Shown here piece after piece: positions 1 to 13,232 of a stretch of DNA of 64,000 nucleotides. The stretch lies in NCBI RefSeq assembly GCF_020085105.1, contig NC_058055.1:28247372-28311371 (forward strand), read 5' to 3'. The stretch is from Siniperca chuatsi. Taxonomy: Eukaryota > Chordata > Actinopteri > Centrarchiformes > Sinipercidae. Position 1 is the stretch's first letter, and every line of letters begins with the position of its first letter. The notes under the pieces were generated by a model that did no database searches, was not told the DNA's origin, and saw only the letters and a list, made by a program, of their open reading frames with translations. A program made the position numbers and the translations under genes.

Positions 1-1110
1 ACAGCGGTTATGATGCAAGTACTCACACAAACTCTAAATGAAACCACACAATGAATATAGTAAAACACACAAGTGAGTGCAGTGGCATTATTTATAAAAC
101 ACTTTTCAAAACAGATGAAAAATCCCATGAAAAAGACAAAATGTAACAAAGCTGAAACACAGGTTTCACCATGAAGCTGAAACTAAACTGCTGAGTAGGT
201 GACAAACGGAAGCTTTCTGTTCTTCTAAAAATTTTACGTTTTTCCTGAGTGGGGCCAGAGAAAAGGTCATGTTGTTACCTAAATCAAAAGGGTCTATTTC
301 CTGTTCGCACTCTCAGACTCAGTTTGTTAGACTCAGACTTGGCTCAACTTTCCATCTGTCATAAAATTAGCTTTGTATCAAAAGCATGCTAATTTGATTA
401 ATGCTATATTAGGATTTATCTGAAAGTAGGCTGACAGGAATTAGTCTTAAAGGGAATTCTGTCTTGGACAAGTGGAAATTTGTACCCGCTGGCAGTGAAG
501 TCAGGGGATCACCAAAGTCATTAGGGTTCATCATCTGGAGACTTTGACCGTCTGAACCAAATTTCATGGCAATATATTCGACAGTTGTTGAGATATTTCA
601 CTTTAGACCGAAGTGTTAAACCGACAGACCGACAGAGAGACTGCTATCCCTTGAGCCACACTGCTAGCATAGCTTAAAGCATGTACACATACAGTACAAA
701 CCAAATCTAAATATATATTCAAGTCTATCTTAATACAACACTGCCCATATGTACATTGAAAGAGGTTCTGAGAATTGTTGGTCACTGCAATCCTTCTTCC
801 TGTCCATACTAGCTGTGTGATCCAACATGATTATACTGTAAGTGATGGAGGACAAAATCCAAAATCAACAGTCTTTGCTTTCTAAAGTTCAGCTGAAGTT
901 AAAATGAGGCTTCAAAGCTGGTCTGCTCAGTATTAAATTACCTTAGTGTTTCCCCAGATGTCAAAGTTCCATGGTCATACTGGTTGAGTTTGTACCTTGA
1001 GTGTTTTAAAATCCTCGGATCCTGTTTCTGGTTCTCTGGTCTCATTTGTTGATGAGGATTGTTGTAACATCATCGCAGTTTTGATGATCTCCTCATCCTT
1101 TGTCTCCCAG
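1..1110. other. Intronic sequence upstream of the first visible slc13a5 exon
   Basis: AT-rich non-coding DNA with no convincing exon. The SLC13A5 N-terminal exons should lie to the left of the window. A polypyrimidine tract and AG at 1109-1110 end this intron. Confidence 0.7.
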
Positions 1111-4100
1111 GTTGATGCTGGGGTTCATGGGAGTGACAGCCTTCCTGTCCATGTGGATCAGTAACACGGCCACCACCGCCATGATGGTCCCCATAGTCCA
1201 GGCCGTCCTGGACCAGCTCAACGGCAACGTAGACCCTGAACCCTCTTCCAAGAGCCAGAGAAGCAATGTCATTCTACACCAGGAACATCCGGAGAAAACC
1301 AGCAGCATCCTGCAAACTGCCGCTCCAAACGTCCTGGAGAACGGTACAATTGACACACTGTGCTGTCTGCTGGACCCACATAGGTCAGACATCCTGCTTT
1401 AGAAAAACCAGCCACCAGTATCCCAAAGAATTACATCCACATTGGACAAATCTGTAGAGCACGATTTATTCAGTATCAATGCAGAAAGCAGTGAGTCCTT
1501 TATGTAGAGAGGAGGAAAGTAATGGTGTGGAGGTTGGGGTGGTGGATGGGCATGTACTGTGTCAGACTGTGCAGCCCGTCCTCACCAGAAAAACGGCCGT
1601 CTGTGCACGCAGCTTATTACAACCCATATTTACATTTAGTGTTAGGCGGCGTCCTCTAGTGGCCATAGTAATTACAAACAAACAAACAAACACAGGACTT
1701 TCACCCAGGAGACCGGGGTTCGTGTCCCGTGTGAAACCAAAAGTTCGTCACTTACGTCTCATCACTTACGTCTCATCACTTACGTCACATAACTTATTTT
1801 AACCCAAACTATGATCTTTTCCTAAACCTGACCAAGTAGTTTTGTTGCCTAAATCTAAACCAAACTGCGACCACTTAACAACGTTTAACGTCACACCTAT
1901 CGTTGTTTTGGGGAATGGTCATATACAGTATGTCGTTTTGGGAGTCAATGGCAATTTCCCTATTCTGTCTTTTAGGTATGAGGACGTGTTTGACTAGCCT
2001 TAACAAACCAAAGTTCCCATGCACAGATATTGTGCAAAGTAAGGATGTTTAAAACTTTGGCAATCGACAGCAAAAAAAGATCGTCATTGAACATAATCTG
2101 GGGTTTTACAGAATTGCCCAATATCAATGTTGTTGTCTGGTGATAGGGTTGAGAAAAACATGCAGGTTTATTGGCTGACCTGATGGCAGGCGACAGGTGG
2201 AGGCTCAGTGGTCAGAGGCCGACAGCACCCAACCTTCATAATGCATCACTGAAAATAGACAACACAGCTGGAAACCTTAAAACTTAACTCCAGCATTGCA
2301 GTTGAATCATCAAACCATGAGCCCAAGTTGAGTCCCAAGCGTTTATAAGCATATTATTAAAACAAACAAGTCTGTTCTATGTGTGGTCACTGACTAAGCC
2401 AATTGAAGTGGTTATTTTCCTTGCTTGGACTGTGTATAATATTAGTACCCAAGTTTTTTCTGGCACTGAACTTCTGAACGTTTCCTCCCAGGTGTGAATG
2501 GGGCAACCTTAGCACAAGGCAAATCAGAGAAAACCAGCAACCTACAAGACAACGTATCCCCCGAGCAGAAAGTGTTGTCAGAGGGTCAGATGGACAGACT
2601 GATTGTCAAACCAACACCACAGGACAAACCTCCATCAGACTGCACCAACAGTGGGCCTGGTGAGTCCACAGAGGAGATTCACTATGGGAACTAAAAAAAT
2701 GTGTACAAATGGAAAGATCAGTTGTCAGATTGATTTTATTCCATCCATGCAGCCATTCTGTTCATTTCAGTCAAATATGAAGATCAACTTGTCTAGGGGC
2801 TCCACGCTACATTAGCTGCTACTAGCATAACACACTCCAATCTCCCATGCAACCGTCGGCAGTTGAATTGCATTGTGGATAATGTAGGCGCCAGGTTTTG
2901 ACAAGAAAGAAAAGTGTGTGGAATAAAAAGGACAATATCTCTGGTTCTGCTACATTGCAGTGTTACAGAAGTACAGTGCTAAATTGGTGGAGTTCTTTTT
3001 CAAATTCAAATTGGGTTGGAGGATGGGTGGGTAGCAAGTCCACCTTTTGTGTAAGAGACTAGAGTTCATGTCCCAACACAGAATTAACTGTTGCCTTTTT
3101 ATTAACCATAACCACAATCTTTCCCTAACTATAACCAAGTGTTTTAGTTGCCTAACTATAACCATACTGTAACTATAGTTTATTAACCATAACCACATTT
3201 TTTCCACAACCACAGGATGCTCCTTATAACTTCAGAACTTGCCTAATAATCATGTTTTCTTCAGTATTAAAGTAATCCAGTGATAGTAGTCTGTACATCC
3301 ATTTGGTACACTGCGAACGGGAGCTGCTAACAGCTAATTCGGCAGACTTTTAACGGAGCCAATTTGTCCAAATGTAAACAAATATAGGCTCAACTTCCTG
3401 TTTATAAACCATAGAGCATTGTTATCTAATAAAACTAAGTCGAAAGAACGAAAATAGAAATGTTTTAAGGTTAGATGTAATGATATCACAGCTACAGCAC
3501 AGCCTGTGAATGAAGGGCTTTTCAGCAGCCGACTCTCTAATTTCAGATAATGAGGATTCTTGGATTTATCAATAAGAGGAGTTGTGGATGACTCTCCACA
3601 GTCAAAACTGCATTACCACGTTACGATAGTGTTATTTAAAAATTGACAACGTTTCAAGTCTCTGCAAGTTGTTTTTCATAGAAATGAATGGAAATCAACA
3701 GCTGCCTGGAAGGATCTAAAAACTGATGCATGTTTGGAAAATGATTAGAATTTAAAACATGTAAATCAGTCCTTTAAAGGATTCTGCAAACTGTCTGTGG
3801 TAGTGGTTGTGTCTGTGGAGAACGTCTGCTGTCAGATGGAGTTGGAGGAGCTGAGTGACGTGGAGGAGGAGAGGCGGAGGATGAGTAAAGGACTCCTGCT
3901 GTGTGTGTGCTACGCTGCCAGCATCGGAGGCATCGCTACTCTGACCGGAACCGGACCCAACCTGGTTCTGATCGGACAGATGAGCCAGTAAGAGCTAATA
4001 TACAAACACATGAACTGCTCCACAAATAAAACCAATGAACCAGTAACAACTTCACTTGTGCCGAGTTTACATTCAAGTCATGTTCACAGAATTACAAAGT

Positions 4101-7100
4101 GCAGTACTTGAGTAAATATACTTAGTTACTTTCAACCACTGGTCACCATTGACTTGAGAAAAATATGACCACACAACCATTTTGTTCCACCATGGCCTCT
4201 GAAGTTACATTGGTACGTTGTTCAGTCCCTGGTTTCCTCATAGGTGAACTGACCTTCAGTGGTGGAAAGTACATTTACTCAAGTACTGTACTTAAGTACA
4301 GGTACTTGTACTTTACTTGAGTATTTACATTTTCTGGTACTTTATATTTCTACTCCACTACATTACAGAGGGAACACTCTGCACCACCCTGCAAGAGTGC
4401 TGATTTCCTCCCGATATGAAGTCTCATTGTTGTTTGTAATCCGGTCGATGATGGTGATGTCAGGTGCTGCAGTCATGGGTGTACTGCATGAACAGGAGGG
4501 GGCTGAGCACAGAGCCCTGGGGGGCTCCGGTGCTGAGCACTAGAGTGGAGGAGGTGTGACCACCAATCCAATCTTGGATCTACTGGGGTCTGTTTGTAAG
4601 GAAGTTCAATATCCAGTTGCACAGTGTGGTACTCAAGTCCAGAGTGCATTTTCCAGTCAGTTTCATGGGGAGATTGTGTTGAGTGCTGAGCTGAAATCAA
4701 CAAACAACATCCTGATGTAGGTGTTGTTGTTCTCCAGGTGTGTGTAGACTGAGTGGAGGGCAGTGGAGATGACGTCCTCTGTGGTCTGTCTGTTGGTTCT
4801 GAATGCAAACTGGTGTGGGTCCAGACTGGCTGGGATGTCGTTCTTTATGTGCTATAGAGCCAGTTTCTCAAAACACATCATCTGAATGGGAAACATGGGG
4901 GAACATGGTTCGCCCGTCAAGTGCAATAGCTTTATCCGTGATAAGACGGTGTAGTCCCTCATTCGTCCAGGAATGTTCTATCGTAGAAAAGGTTTCAGTC
5001 GTAGTCATCTGGACCAGTCCAGACCAGATGACTACGACTGAAACTTTATCCGGGATGTTGTGGTAGTTCCAGGCCTCTGTAAAGATGTGGGCACGACAGT
5101 GTCTGATTTCCCGTTGCTGAGTCTTATTTCATCCATTATATTTTCCTGCGACCGGACATTAGCCAGAAGTAGGCTGGATAGTGGTATATCCTTTGGTCAA
5201 AGCTGGGTTAGCTTAGCTCTCTTCCCCTTTTTCCCGGGGCGATGGCACAGCTTGCGGTGACGTTTGGTCATACTGGATTGGCTGGGTCGTTGGAAGATGT
5301 TGTGGAAGTGTCAGCTCAGATATTTTCATTTATATAATTGTTCAAGGGTACTTCTTCCACTACTGCTGACCTTAAAATACAGGTTTTCACTCATTTAGAA
5401 AGTAAGGTACTGGTATCGGTCCTCAAATTCTGGCAGTGGATCGGCACTGATATAGTATTGAAATAGTAATCTTACACTTCTAAATTTAAGAGAAACATCA
5501 ATGTTTTAGGGGTTGAACATTTGCTTTAAATGTTTTCTGACAATTACTGAAAACAGATCTGAATCCTTTTGCAGCAACACCAGCAACCTTCAATGCACAA
5601 AATCTCACTTCTCGTTGTGAAGTTAAACTTCTTCCTGTCTGGCTCTTTCTCGCAGACTCTTCCCTCAGAACGGTGATGTGATCAACTTTGCATCCTGGTT
5701 TGCGTTCGCCTTCCCCATCATGGTGCTGATGCTGACGCTGGCCTGGTTCTGGCTGCAGTTCCTCTACATTGGATGCAAGTGAGTCGCTTCACCAAAACAC
5801 CCAAACAAAACACTCAATTTCAACTTTGACCTTCCTGTAAGTGAGTCAAGGTAAAGTTACATATTCTGATGTTACTGATTACTTTGCAAAATATAAATGT
5901 TTACATGCCTCTGTCTCACAGCAGTGGTTGTTATTGTTGGTAGTTTTCACATTAACACCACATTTCCCATAAACATGTTAAAGAAAGTAAGCTGTCCACC
6001 TGTACTTTGATTTGCAGATCATTAAATGTACTTCCATTTTGACTTTCATTCGCTGCAGCCTGCGGAGGACGTGGGGTTGTGGGGCAGTCCAGTCAGAGAA
6101 GGAGCGAGCAGCGTACGAAGTGATCAGAGATGAGCATCGGCGTCTGGGACCGATGAGTTACGGAGAGGTCAGCGTCCTGGCGCTCTTCATCCTCATGGTG
6201 GCTTTGTGGTTCACACGAGACCCGCGCTTCATGGCTGGCTGGGCCACCCTCATCTTCAACGCCAAGGCTGAGTGAGTACCAAAAACACAGTATATGAGTA
6301 AATGTTGTTGTTGTATTGTATTTTATTGTGTCACATGCAAGTGCCCATCCTACACAGACCTGTAAGACACCAAAAATACAGTGGTGATACATTTGTCAGA
6401 AAATACCTGTGGCTGCACACAGGTACTTGTGGAAGAAGTATTCAGATCCTTTACTTAAGTAAAAGTACCAACACATTAATGTAAAAATACTCAATTACAA
6501 GTAAAATTCCTGCATCCAAAATCCTACTTAGGTAGAAGTACAGAAGTATTATCGGCTTCATGTGTAAAGTATCAGCCGTAAAAGTACACAAGTATTATGC
6601 AGTAAAAGTTCTGGTTCTGCAGTAAAATGTCTCCTGTGACTGATTCTGATTCTATCTGACATTATTAGATTATTAATACTGATGCATCAACGTTAGAGCA
6701 GCATTTTACTGTCGTAGCTGCTCGAGGTGGAGCTAGTTTTAACTGCTTTATATACAGTCAGCTAGTTTAGTCCAGTGGTTCCCAACCTCAGGGTCGGACC
6801 CCTTCAAAGGATCACCAGATAAATCTGAGGGGTCGTGAGATGATTATTGGGAGAGGAAAGAAGAAAAAACAAAGTTCTGAAACACAAATCTGTTTTCAGT
6901 TTTTGGACTTTTCTTTAATCTTTAATACATTTCTTTTTTCAGGCTACCTTCATGTTTGTCTGTAAGGATTCTTGAAATACTTTCAGAACAGCAGGAAGAT
7001 TTGTTAAACAGATGCTTACCACTGTGACTCAAATGTAATAAATGAGAGGCAGCAATTGGTGCTAGGTCTAAGTCAGTAATTATCCAGATAAAATTGCACA

Positions 7101-10100
7101 TAGAGAATACTTAATCATTGAATTACACCATCAAGGACTCTGGCCATGGTAATCAGTGCCGAAACTTTTCATTCTGATTTCAAAACTCTTTTCTAACATT
7201 TCCACTGAGTCCTGTGAACGTTTCCTCTGTGTATTTATATCTGCACAGTCTGGACTGAATCTGGTGCCACAGAGACTGAACTACAGTCGTTGGAGTGAAT
7301 GATCCTTTAAACGGCTGTCTGGAGTTCTTCTTTAACAGAACCTGCCTTGAATAAATTTGTAATTTCTGTGTGTGTGTGTGTGTGTGTGTTCAGCACTGGT
7401 CCTGCATTAATGTAAAGTGGAAAAAAGACTGAGTTCAGAGGAACAACAAAACTGTTGTTTAACTGAGACCTTGCCTCGGGGGATAATCCCCGAACACACA
7501 GGAATCAGAGGTGAATAGCAAACAAAGGAAACGTGTCCTGAGTACAAACTGTAAACTTCAGTGTCATGTCAACAGCTGAGGGTCTGACCTGTGGTACTGC
7601 ACACTGTCACTGCATGAACTGACTGCTTCATCAGGCTGCAGGTCACAGAGGCTGCCATTATTCAGATGTTTCACTTATTAGGTCCCAACATGAAGAAATA
7701 AGTGAAGAGAGTTCAGAGTACGTCCCTTTAAACATTAGCTGAGTCTTTACGCGAGTTATCTCGGACATTTGACCGAACAGCTGCTGCTTGTGATCACCTT
7801 TACCTGCATTTGATCAAAGATCCGATCGGTTTAATGATCTGACTGAAGGACGGACACAGCTGATCATCAGCTCAGTTCTGCTGCGCAGCTCTGGGATCAG
7901 CTGCTCGTCTTACTGTGATAATCGCCATGGCGACTGAACCCGTTTGTTGTTGTTTGTTACGTGTTTCTAACGATGTGATGTCAGAACGAGTTAGTGCGAC
8001 ATTTCACAGCTGGTTGGTTTCACTGCTACACGCAGTCCAGTTTCATCACATGGGATTATTTATTATAAATTATACTATCAGTAAAATATGCAGTATTTAT
8101 TACATAGTTGGGTGAAAATATGTTTTAATCCATATTAATGAGTCAGATTCCACTCAGTCGGTTCAGGGATCGTTGGTCTTTGTACTGAAGTTAAACATCA
8201 GAGATACGAGCTAACGCTAGCTGAAAGCTAGCTAACTCCTAACGTAACTTTGCTCCAACGGTCGTCTCTTTAATCTGATATCTGCGGCGATGTCAGGTCA
8301 CATGACCTCCTCGTGAATGCGGACGTGAGCTCCCAACTCCGAGAAATGTTCAGCAGGCTGTGTGAACCAATCGGGGCCGAGACTTCGTGCTGGTATTTGC
8401 TGCAGCAGCCGGAGCAACCAGAGGTTAAAAGACGAAACAGGAAATGGCCGCATGTGGTCGATAAAGTCATCCACATTTGGAGACATTTTTCTGTTGCTAT
8501 TGCCCCCCGTTCTTAATCCTGACCACAAAACCAGCTGGCAGAAACAGCCGTTAGTGAGCTCAGCACCAGCGATTCAGAGACCTGGAACCAGACTTCTAAG
8601 AAACTACCTGTACAAGCTGGTCTGAGGTGAGGGAAGTTCAAACTCTCAGACCTCCAGGCCTTGTCTCACCTGGCTCCGCCCCCTCACCTATCACCTGCTT
8701 TCTTATCCATACACACTCATTCATAAACTGCCAGCTGGGTCACATGACCAGCGGAGGACATTGATCTGTTTGTCCTGACGGATGTTCTTGTCCTGTTGAC
8801 TGTCACGTTTGAACTAAATACGAGAGGAAAACACATCAGGCCGGCGCTTCAACAGCAATCTGAAAATAAAAAAACATGACTCCGTTTCTCGGAAGAGAAG
8901 AAAATAAATAAATAAATGATTTCTTTGATTTGAATCATTTCTTCACTCCACTCATGCATTTCCTGTTTTCAGTTCAAACAAACCTGAAGGGTTTTTGACT
9001 GATATTCATTTTTAAAAATTCAATCAAAGAAACAGAATCACGTTTATAAACCTTTAGGAGGCTCTTCCTCCGCGCTCCTGGAAATGTGCCAGCGCTCTAA
9101 TTCACATAAAAATATATTTGTAGTGTTAATTCTGTCAGTTTGTCTTAGATTTAGTCCTGAGATTAAAAGTCCACGTGAGTTTTTTTAGTCATATTAAACT
9201 GAATCCTTCTTATTTTTTAGTCAACAAAACTTGGTTTTGTCTTGTCAGAAATAAATTAGTTGACATGAACTTTTAGTCTAATTTTAGTCAAGACCAAGTC
9301 TGAGCATTTCACCGTAGCTGCTTCCAGGGCAAAGGAGGTCAAACAGGACTAACAGCCACACTGTGCTTAGCAGTGCTAATCATGCTAACATGCTGATGCT
9401 AACCAATGTTCCCCAAGTTAGTTGTCGTGTTAGCATGCTAACATGCTCACAATGACAACGCTAACATGCTGATGCTAACCAATGTTTACCAAGTTAGTTT
9501 ATTGTGTTAGCATGCTAACATTAGCTAGTTAGCAGTAAGCGCAGAGCGCAGCTGAGACTGATGGGAGCGCCATCAGCTCTGCAGGTATTTGGACACGTTA
9601 ACGTGTCGACCTGATGGTGGCGCTAGATGGAAAGTCAGAGGATCAGCAGAGTTATTACAGTTCATCCTGAGGGGAGCATGAACGATGGAGCACGTCTCGT
9701 CACAGTCCAGCAGCTGCTGGTGTTTCACTCTGGACAAAGCGGAGGACGGACAGACGTTAACAGCCACAGAGCCTAATTAATCATGAAAATCGATTCGTTC
9801 ACTGTGAGAAGAGGAGGTGAGCGTTCATGACAAACAGCAGCGAGCAGCTGTTTCTGCTGCCGTGTCTGAAAGAGTAGCATTCAATGGAAATCCTCAGTAC
9901 AGTAGGCTACAAGTACCTAAAAACGGTACTTACACAGCGCTGAGTAAACGTACTGTTTCATTATGTCTCAATTAGTCTCATGTTTCGTCTTCGTCATAGA
10001 AAAAAGGTGGAATATATTAAGTCATTTTTCATTAGAGAAATTAACGCTCTTTTCAGCAGTCGTGAGCATTTTTGGACCTGAGACGGGGGTCGTGGTCCTG

Positions 10101-12347
10101 ACAAAGAACCCAGATCCTTCTGTAGAAAAAACCTCCTCCTGTTGGTCTGAGCTGCAGCTGAGTGTGATGCTTCTTCCTCCTCTTTAAAAACAATCCTACA
10201 ACACAAGGGGTTAAAGGCAGCAGGACACAGATGCGCGCTCTCCTGGCCTGGTTTTGAAGGGGGTGGGGGGTCACCTTGGACCTGCAGTTTGTGCAAACGG
10301 ATGATTTCAACATGTTTCCTGATTACACCGGTCACAAAAGTGCCCTTAACAGTGTGACGGCGTGTCGTGTCTCTGCTGCTGAACCTGCAGCTCGGCCTCA
10401 CGGAGCTCCACAGGTTCAGAATCAGAATCAGAAACACTTTATTGATCCCCGAAGGGAAACTCTTTGTTACAGCAGCTCGCCTTTACGTCAGCGCACACAG
10501 GAGGAAGTGCTAGAAAACGATATAATACACTATAAAACAGGTCAGAAAATAAATTAAGTACCAGGTGTAAGTATAAGATAAAATAAGTGTGAAGTATAAG
10601 ACGAATGTGACAAAATCAAACTCAAATAAAAAAATAAAAAAACAAAGAAGAAGAAGCTTCATTCAGACTCCGACTAGAGCTGCAACTGATTATTATTCAA
10701 CTAATCAATAAATTGTTAACCAAACGTCAGGAAATAGTGAAACCGTCACACGATATCATATTCTCTGTGACGTGCAAACAAGTTGTGTGTTGAAGTCTAA
10801 TCTAATCTGAGCCTCTAACGTTGTTTGTTCTCTGTTTCGTTATCAGTGCGGTGAAGGCGTCTCCGCGTTAAAAATAAGTGACGAATGACTTAATGACAGC
10901 AGTTATAACATTCATGAAGACACTTCGCGACAGGCGTCACGCACACCTCTTCAAATAAAGGGTTACTCAAAAAGCACCAGGAGGATTTGGAAATATCTCT
11001 GGCTGCAAATGCAAATACTCTGTGGTGAAATCCCCATTCATGAACGGAGCGGCCGGCGTCGCACCACGTGACGTCACGCGGAGGACGGTGGAGATCAATA
11101 ATGGCTGAACACCTACAGAACACAGGAAGTCAAGTTTGACGATTCGATCCGCCAACAGTTTAAAGAGCAACGACACTAAATCAATTTTTTTTTTGTTAGT
11201 AAATTACACTTTATTTCACTATCTATTGATCCCATTTTATAGTGTTTATTACAGCAGAAGTTATTTTCCTTTCCCCCTAAAAAACCTGTAAATAATCTCG
11301 ATTGAACTGAGAGCAGCAGTAGCAGAAATACTACTTGTAAGCTAATAGGACGGGGTAGTCCCTCATTTGTCCAGGAGTGTTGCATTCTAGAAAAGGTTTC
11401 AGTCGTAGTCAGTGCAGTGAGGAAAACTGCAAAGAACGGTACACAGGTGAGACCAAACAGCCGCTTCACAAAAGACTTTATCAGCACAGACGACACGCTA
11501 ACTCGGGATCGCAGAGCGCCGTGCGTTTGCATCTAAAAGCTACAAACCGCACATTTGAAGACAGCGAGGTGAAGAGTCTAAGCAGAGAGAAGAGTTGGTT
11601 TGAAAGAGGAGTCAAAGAAGCCATTTTTGTGAAAAAAGAAAACCCCTCTTTGAACAGAAATGGTGGTCTGCGATTCAATCTGCCCAAAGTTTACCACAGT
11701 GTGTTAACACCGTGGTCAAGCCAATCATATGCTAATCAGGTACTTAACAGTGATGAGGGAGGTGCAGCCAGAAAACAATAGGCCTGATTACTGATTACTG
11801 GGCCATCATGTAAACAATTAGGTCAGTTTCAGGTGAAACTAGCTAATCAACAGATACTCAGGTAGACTCCTTCCTGAGGGCGGGGCTTATGTAACACAGA
11901 GTAGCTTAAATTTCTGAGTTCTCAGACCATTTTCACAACTGAGAATGACTTCCGGATGGGAGCCGAAACGTCTTGATTCTGAAAACAGCGTCCAGACGAC
12001 TACGACTGTAAGCTAACAGTTTACAGTGTTTGTGGCACTCATTCATCTCTCCTGTTCACTCTGCACTGCCTCTGCCACTGCTGCTGAAGACTCGCTAAGC
12101 TAACGTTAAGCTAGCAGCTCGGCATCACAAGACTGCAGACTTTTACGTGAACAGGAGCAGAGTGTTTATGAAGCGGAGCAGGTCTGAGAGGGGCTTCGGT
12201 GAAGGATCTGAGGACTTCAAAGCTCATTCTGGACTTTGGGAATAAAACTTTCAGACGAATGAAGTCCGAAAAGAAACATGACTCCAACCTGAACATGTCT
12301 CTGCTTAACTTTATCTTGAGACAAGCGAAAATGTCAAGAAATGGGCC

Positions 12348-12381
<34 letters not shown>

Positions 12382-13189
12382 ATTATGGTCAGTTTCTGCT
12401 GTTTTGAAGCTCTGCCTGTTTTCGCTGTTTCGTTCTGTTCATTCTGGTGAATTTCTGCCGGTTTGTCTGCAGGTTCGTCACCGATGCGACCGTCGCTCTG
12501 TTTGTTGCTGTTCTGCTGTTCGTTCTTCCCTCCGAGCCGCCGCGCTTCCTGTGCTCCTGGAGGAGCTCTGACACAGGTAACACACACACAGGTAACACAC
12601 AGGTAACACACACACAGGTAACACACAGGTAACACACAGGTAACACACACACAGGTAACACACAGGTAACACACACACAGGTAACACACACACACAGGTA
12701 ACACACACACACACAGGTAACACACACACGCAGGTAACACACACACACACACAGGAAACACACACACACACAGGTAACACACACACACGCAGGTAACACA
12801 CACACAGGTAACACACACACACAGGTAACACACACACGCAGGTAACACACACACACGCAGGTAACACACACACAGGTAACACACACACACACACAGGTAA
12901 CACACACACACAGACAGGTAACACACACACACAGGTAACACACACACACACACAGGTAACACACACACACAGGTGACACACACACAGGTAACACACACAC
13001 ACACACACACAGCAGACAGACAGCGTTGATTTACGTGTGTGTGATTTAAAATATTTTTTATCCAATCAGCGTCCCAGGTGTCACAAGGCCCCGCCCCTCC
13101 TCTGCTCACCTGGCAGGTGACTCAGAAGAAGATGCCCTGGAACATCGTCCTGCTGCTGGGAGGAGGCTTCGCTCTGGCCAAAGGCAGCG

Positions 13190-13232
<43 letters not shown>

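Larger units (their letters stand above)
6272..12472. other. Large slc13a5 intron loaded with repeats
   Basis: This 6.2-kb intron separates the exon ending NAKAE from the exon beginning [10 protein letters not shown]. It contains an AAGTA-type repeat (6427-6740), a probable MITE edge at 6771, a TG microsatellite (7369-7390), a GTTAGCATGCTAACA-type repeat (9330-9770), a TTTATTGATCCCC-type repeat (10415-10560) and the Penelope-like relic (11345-12010). Between about 7000 and 9300 I see no gene or recognised element. Confidence 0.6.

Noticed and set aside
1479-1802. 107-codon plus-strand frame after the first visible exon
   Set aside because: No splice signals or similarity. It lies in an intron and includes short direct repeats (CTTACGTCTCAT).
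4473-4808. Minus-strand 111-codon frame as a gene
   Set aside because: It is an out-of-frame reading of a decayed LINE reverse transcriptase. The correct frames give the [11 protein letters not shown] box.
11377-11781. GIY-YIG nuclease as a host repair gene
   Set aside because: Flanking terminal repeats shared with two other loci, and the arrangement [10 protein letters not shown]...PSLNRNGG, fit a Penelope-like element.
12378-13109. Long minus-strand open frames rich in Val-Cys-Val-Cys-Tyr
   Set aside because: They are translations of the CA/GT array with GGTAAC spacers. The array lacks stops by composition and lies in a slc13a5 intron.
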